NCBI GenBank assembly: GCA_028292265.1
Contig: JAQGMR010000014.1
Span: forward strand, 1-44,679
Reading direction: 5' to 3'
Origin: Herminiimonas sp.
GTDB lineage: Bacteria; Pseudomonadota; Gammaproteobacteria; Burkholderiales; Burkholderiaceae_D
DNA: 44,679 nt
The notes below the pieces were generated by a model. The model worked only from the letters and a program-made list of their open reading frames with translations. It ran no database searches and was not told where the DNA came from. Shown piece after piece: positions 43,541-44,679 of this stretch; position 1 is the stretch's first letter, and each line of letters starts with the position of its first letter. The position numbers were made by a program, and so were the translations under genes.

Positions 43541-44351
43541 CGGCGTGCGTCCCCTCTCGCCCACCGGCAATGCGCGCAAATGCGGAGTGATTGTGGATCG
43601 ACTCGAAGTTTTCTGCTTCGACCGTCCAGGCACCGATGCGCGGATCGGAGGCAAGCGCCAGCGCGACTTCCCGCACCAGGTCCTCGACGAATCTCGGGTT
43701 GTCATAAGCCCGCTCCGTAACGTATTTTTCATCCGCACGTTTCAGCAAGCCATACACCTCGCATGAGGCGCTGCGCTCGGCCACGCGGATCAGTTCTTCC
43801 ATTGTTACGTCAGCCAGCAGTTCGGCATTGATGGTGATGTGCGACCGCTGGTTATGAGCACCGTAAGCGGATATCTCCTTGGAGCACGGACAAAGGCTGG
43901 TTGCGGGCACCATGACCTGCATGTCAAACCGGACGCGTCCAGACGCGTCGCTGCAAACGGTCCAACAAGCGTCATGGTCCGTCAGGCTCTGGACGCCGGA
44001 AACCGGGGCACTCTTGCGAACGAAATAGGGGAAACGTATCTCGATACTGCCGCTCTCTGCCTGGAGCGTCGCCAGCATAGTCTGCAACATCGCACGCAGG
44101 CCACGCGGGTCGAGCGGCTCGGACTGCGCCTGTAGCACCTCAAGGAACCGCGACATATGCGTGCCCTTTTCAGTCGCTGCCAGGCCCACGGTCATGGCAA
44201 GCGTGGCGACGGTCCACATGGCGCCGTCGCCAACGCGGACCGCAATCGGATGGCGCACTCCCTTGATGCCGACTGCATTAATGCTTATACCGCGCACATC
44301 TGGCTGTGCCCGGACGTCCGGCAGGAAACTGATCTTCTCGGGCGCGTTCAT
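43533..44351 (-). CDS. folE2: GTP cyclohydrolase IB (FolE2)
   Basis: 272 residues from the ATG at 44351, with AAGGATC about 9 bases upstream; the longer frame to 44561 is not supported. It converts GTP to dihydroneopterin triphosphate, the first step of folate synthesis. Diagnostic motif SLCPCSKEISAYGAHNQRS with the catalytic cysteine and following glutamate; the N-terminal VGIKGVRHPIAV strand and C-terminal NFESIHNHSAFA are also typical. FolE2 enzymes are metal-flexible and not tied to zinc, unlike FolE. The stop codon lies inside the 21-bp repeat. No other folate gene adjoins. Confidence 0.95.
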   Translation of the reverse strand: MNAPEKISFLPDVRAQPDVRGISINAVGIKGVRHPIAVRVGDGAMWTVATLAMTVGLAATEKGTHMSRFLEVLQAQSEPLDPRGLRAMLQTMLATLQAESGSIEIRFPYFVRKSAPVSGVQSLTDHDACWTVCSDASGRVRFDMQVMVPATSLCPCSKEISAYGAHNQRSHITINAELLADVTMEELIRVAERSASCEVYGLLKRADEKYVTERAYDNPRFVEDLVREVALALASDPRIGAWTVEAENFESIHNHSAFARIAGGREGTHAAP

Positions 44352-44573
44352 GGTGTTGGTGATCCTTTGCTGAAGGCCGCCCGCCGGAACACAATATTCC
44401 AGCGCGGCAGGAAACAACGTCGTGCAACCATCGTTGCTTCCACACATTGGATGAGACCAACTGAAGCCGCGTTCCCGCGCGGTAGCGGCGAGCAGGCCAT
44501 GCAGAAAAAAGGAATGCGGAGAAAGCGCTGCGTGGGACGAGAGTCGGTCCTGATCGCGCAATCGGGGACAGAC

Positions 44574-44600
44574 TGAGGTACCCCGGTTTTCACGGACAGG
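44574..44600 (-). mobile_element. IS3-type terminal inverted repeat
   Basis: Reading plus, TGAGGTACCCCGG then TTTTCACGGACAGG lies directly after the end of an IS3-family transposase frame. It resembles the end at 6771-6790 read on the minus strand. This marks the element boundary at about 44574. Confidence 0.55.
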
Positions 44601-44679
44601 TTAATTAAGCATTTTCTGGTACCGTGCCTCGACGTCGACTGGGGTTTGGTAATCCAGGGTTTGGTGCGGGCGCAGACGA
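44601..44679 (-). CDS. IS3-family transposase (orfB), C-terminal end, runs off the window
   Basis: 25 residues and a stop: RLRPHQTLDYQTPVDVEARY then QKMLN. The RPHxxLxYxTPxxxxA pattern is the conserved C-terminus of IS3 OrfB (rve integrase domain). The rest lies beyond position 44679. No frameshift in the visible part, so the element may be intact. Confidence 0.8.
   Translation of the reverse strand, partial: RLRPHQTLDYQTPVDVEARYQKMLN

Overview
The window looks like a chromosomal stretch of a betaproteobacterium of the order Burkholderiales, perhaps Oxalobacteraceae-like. This is inferred from gene content: three Bug-type periplasmic binding proteins, a phasin, FolE2, a DUF4142 lipoprotein and hybrid histidine kinases with paralogous C-terminal halves. 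The rank below order is a guess. There is no rRNA, no CRISPR array and no complete insertion sequence.

Positions 286-8215 form a genomic island in a tRNA-Pro(GGG) gene. The intact tRNA (286-362) marks the left end. A 52-bp copy of its 3' end and flank recurs exactly 7,840 bp downstream (8164-8215) with three mismatches. Inside lie an unknown protein coupled to an XRE/ImmA-type metallopeptidase, a small orphan reading frame, a KAP-type P-loop NTPase, a decayed serine recombinase, a broken minus-strand gene, a phospholipase D-like protein, a small membrane protein, an IS3-type remnant and an MFS transporter. No intact integrase is visible, so the island is probably fixed. The ImmA, KAP and PLD content is typical of defence or mobile-element control loci, but a defence role is inference only.

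Positions 8758-15772 hold an acyltransferase-3 membrane protein, a stand-alone receiver protein on the minus strand, and two tandem hybrid histidine kinases with paralogous kinase-receiver halves. A phasin follows on the minus strand.

Positions 16737-27277 are a minus-strand catabolic cluster. In transcription order it encodes a PLP aminotransferase, HyuA and HyuB (hydantoinase/oxoprolinase type), two Bug binding proteins, a muconate-lactonizing-type enolase-superfamily enzyme, a third Bug protein and a TauD/TfdA-type dioxygenase. A LysR regulator is transcribed divergently. The substrate is not evident; a cyclic amide, hydantoin or lactam-like compound yielding an amino or keto acid is the simplest reading.

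The rest (28.5-44.7 kb) is a mixed chromosomal region: a GT39 glycosyltransferase, a dCache-PAS-GGDEF-EAL protein, a 13-bp minisatellite, a triple-DUF4142 lipoprotein with a Thr/Gly-rich tail, a zinc-ribbon/PH membrane protein, a small charged lipoprotein, a diguanylate cyclase, an MgtC/DUF4010 membrane protein, a sorbosone-dehydrogenase-like protein with a dihaem cytochrome c, a 21-bp repeat, GTP cyclohydrolase FolE2, and the 3' end of an IS3-family transposase running off the right edge.
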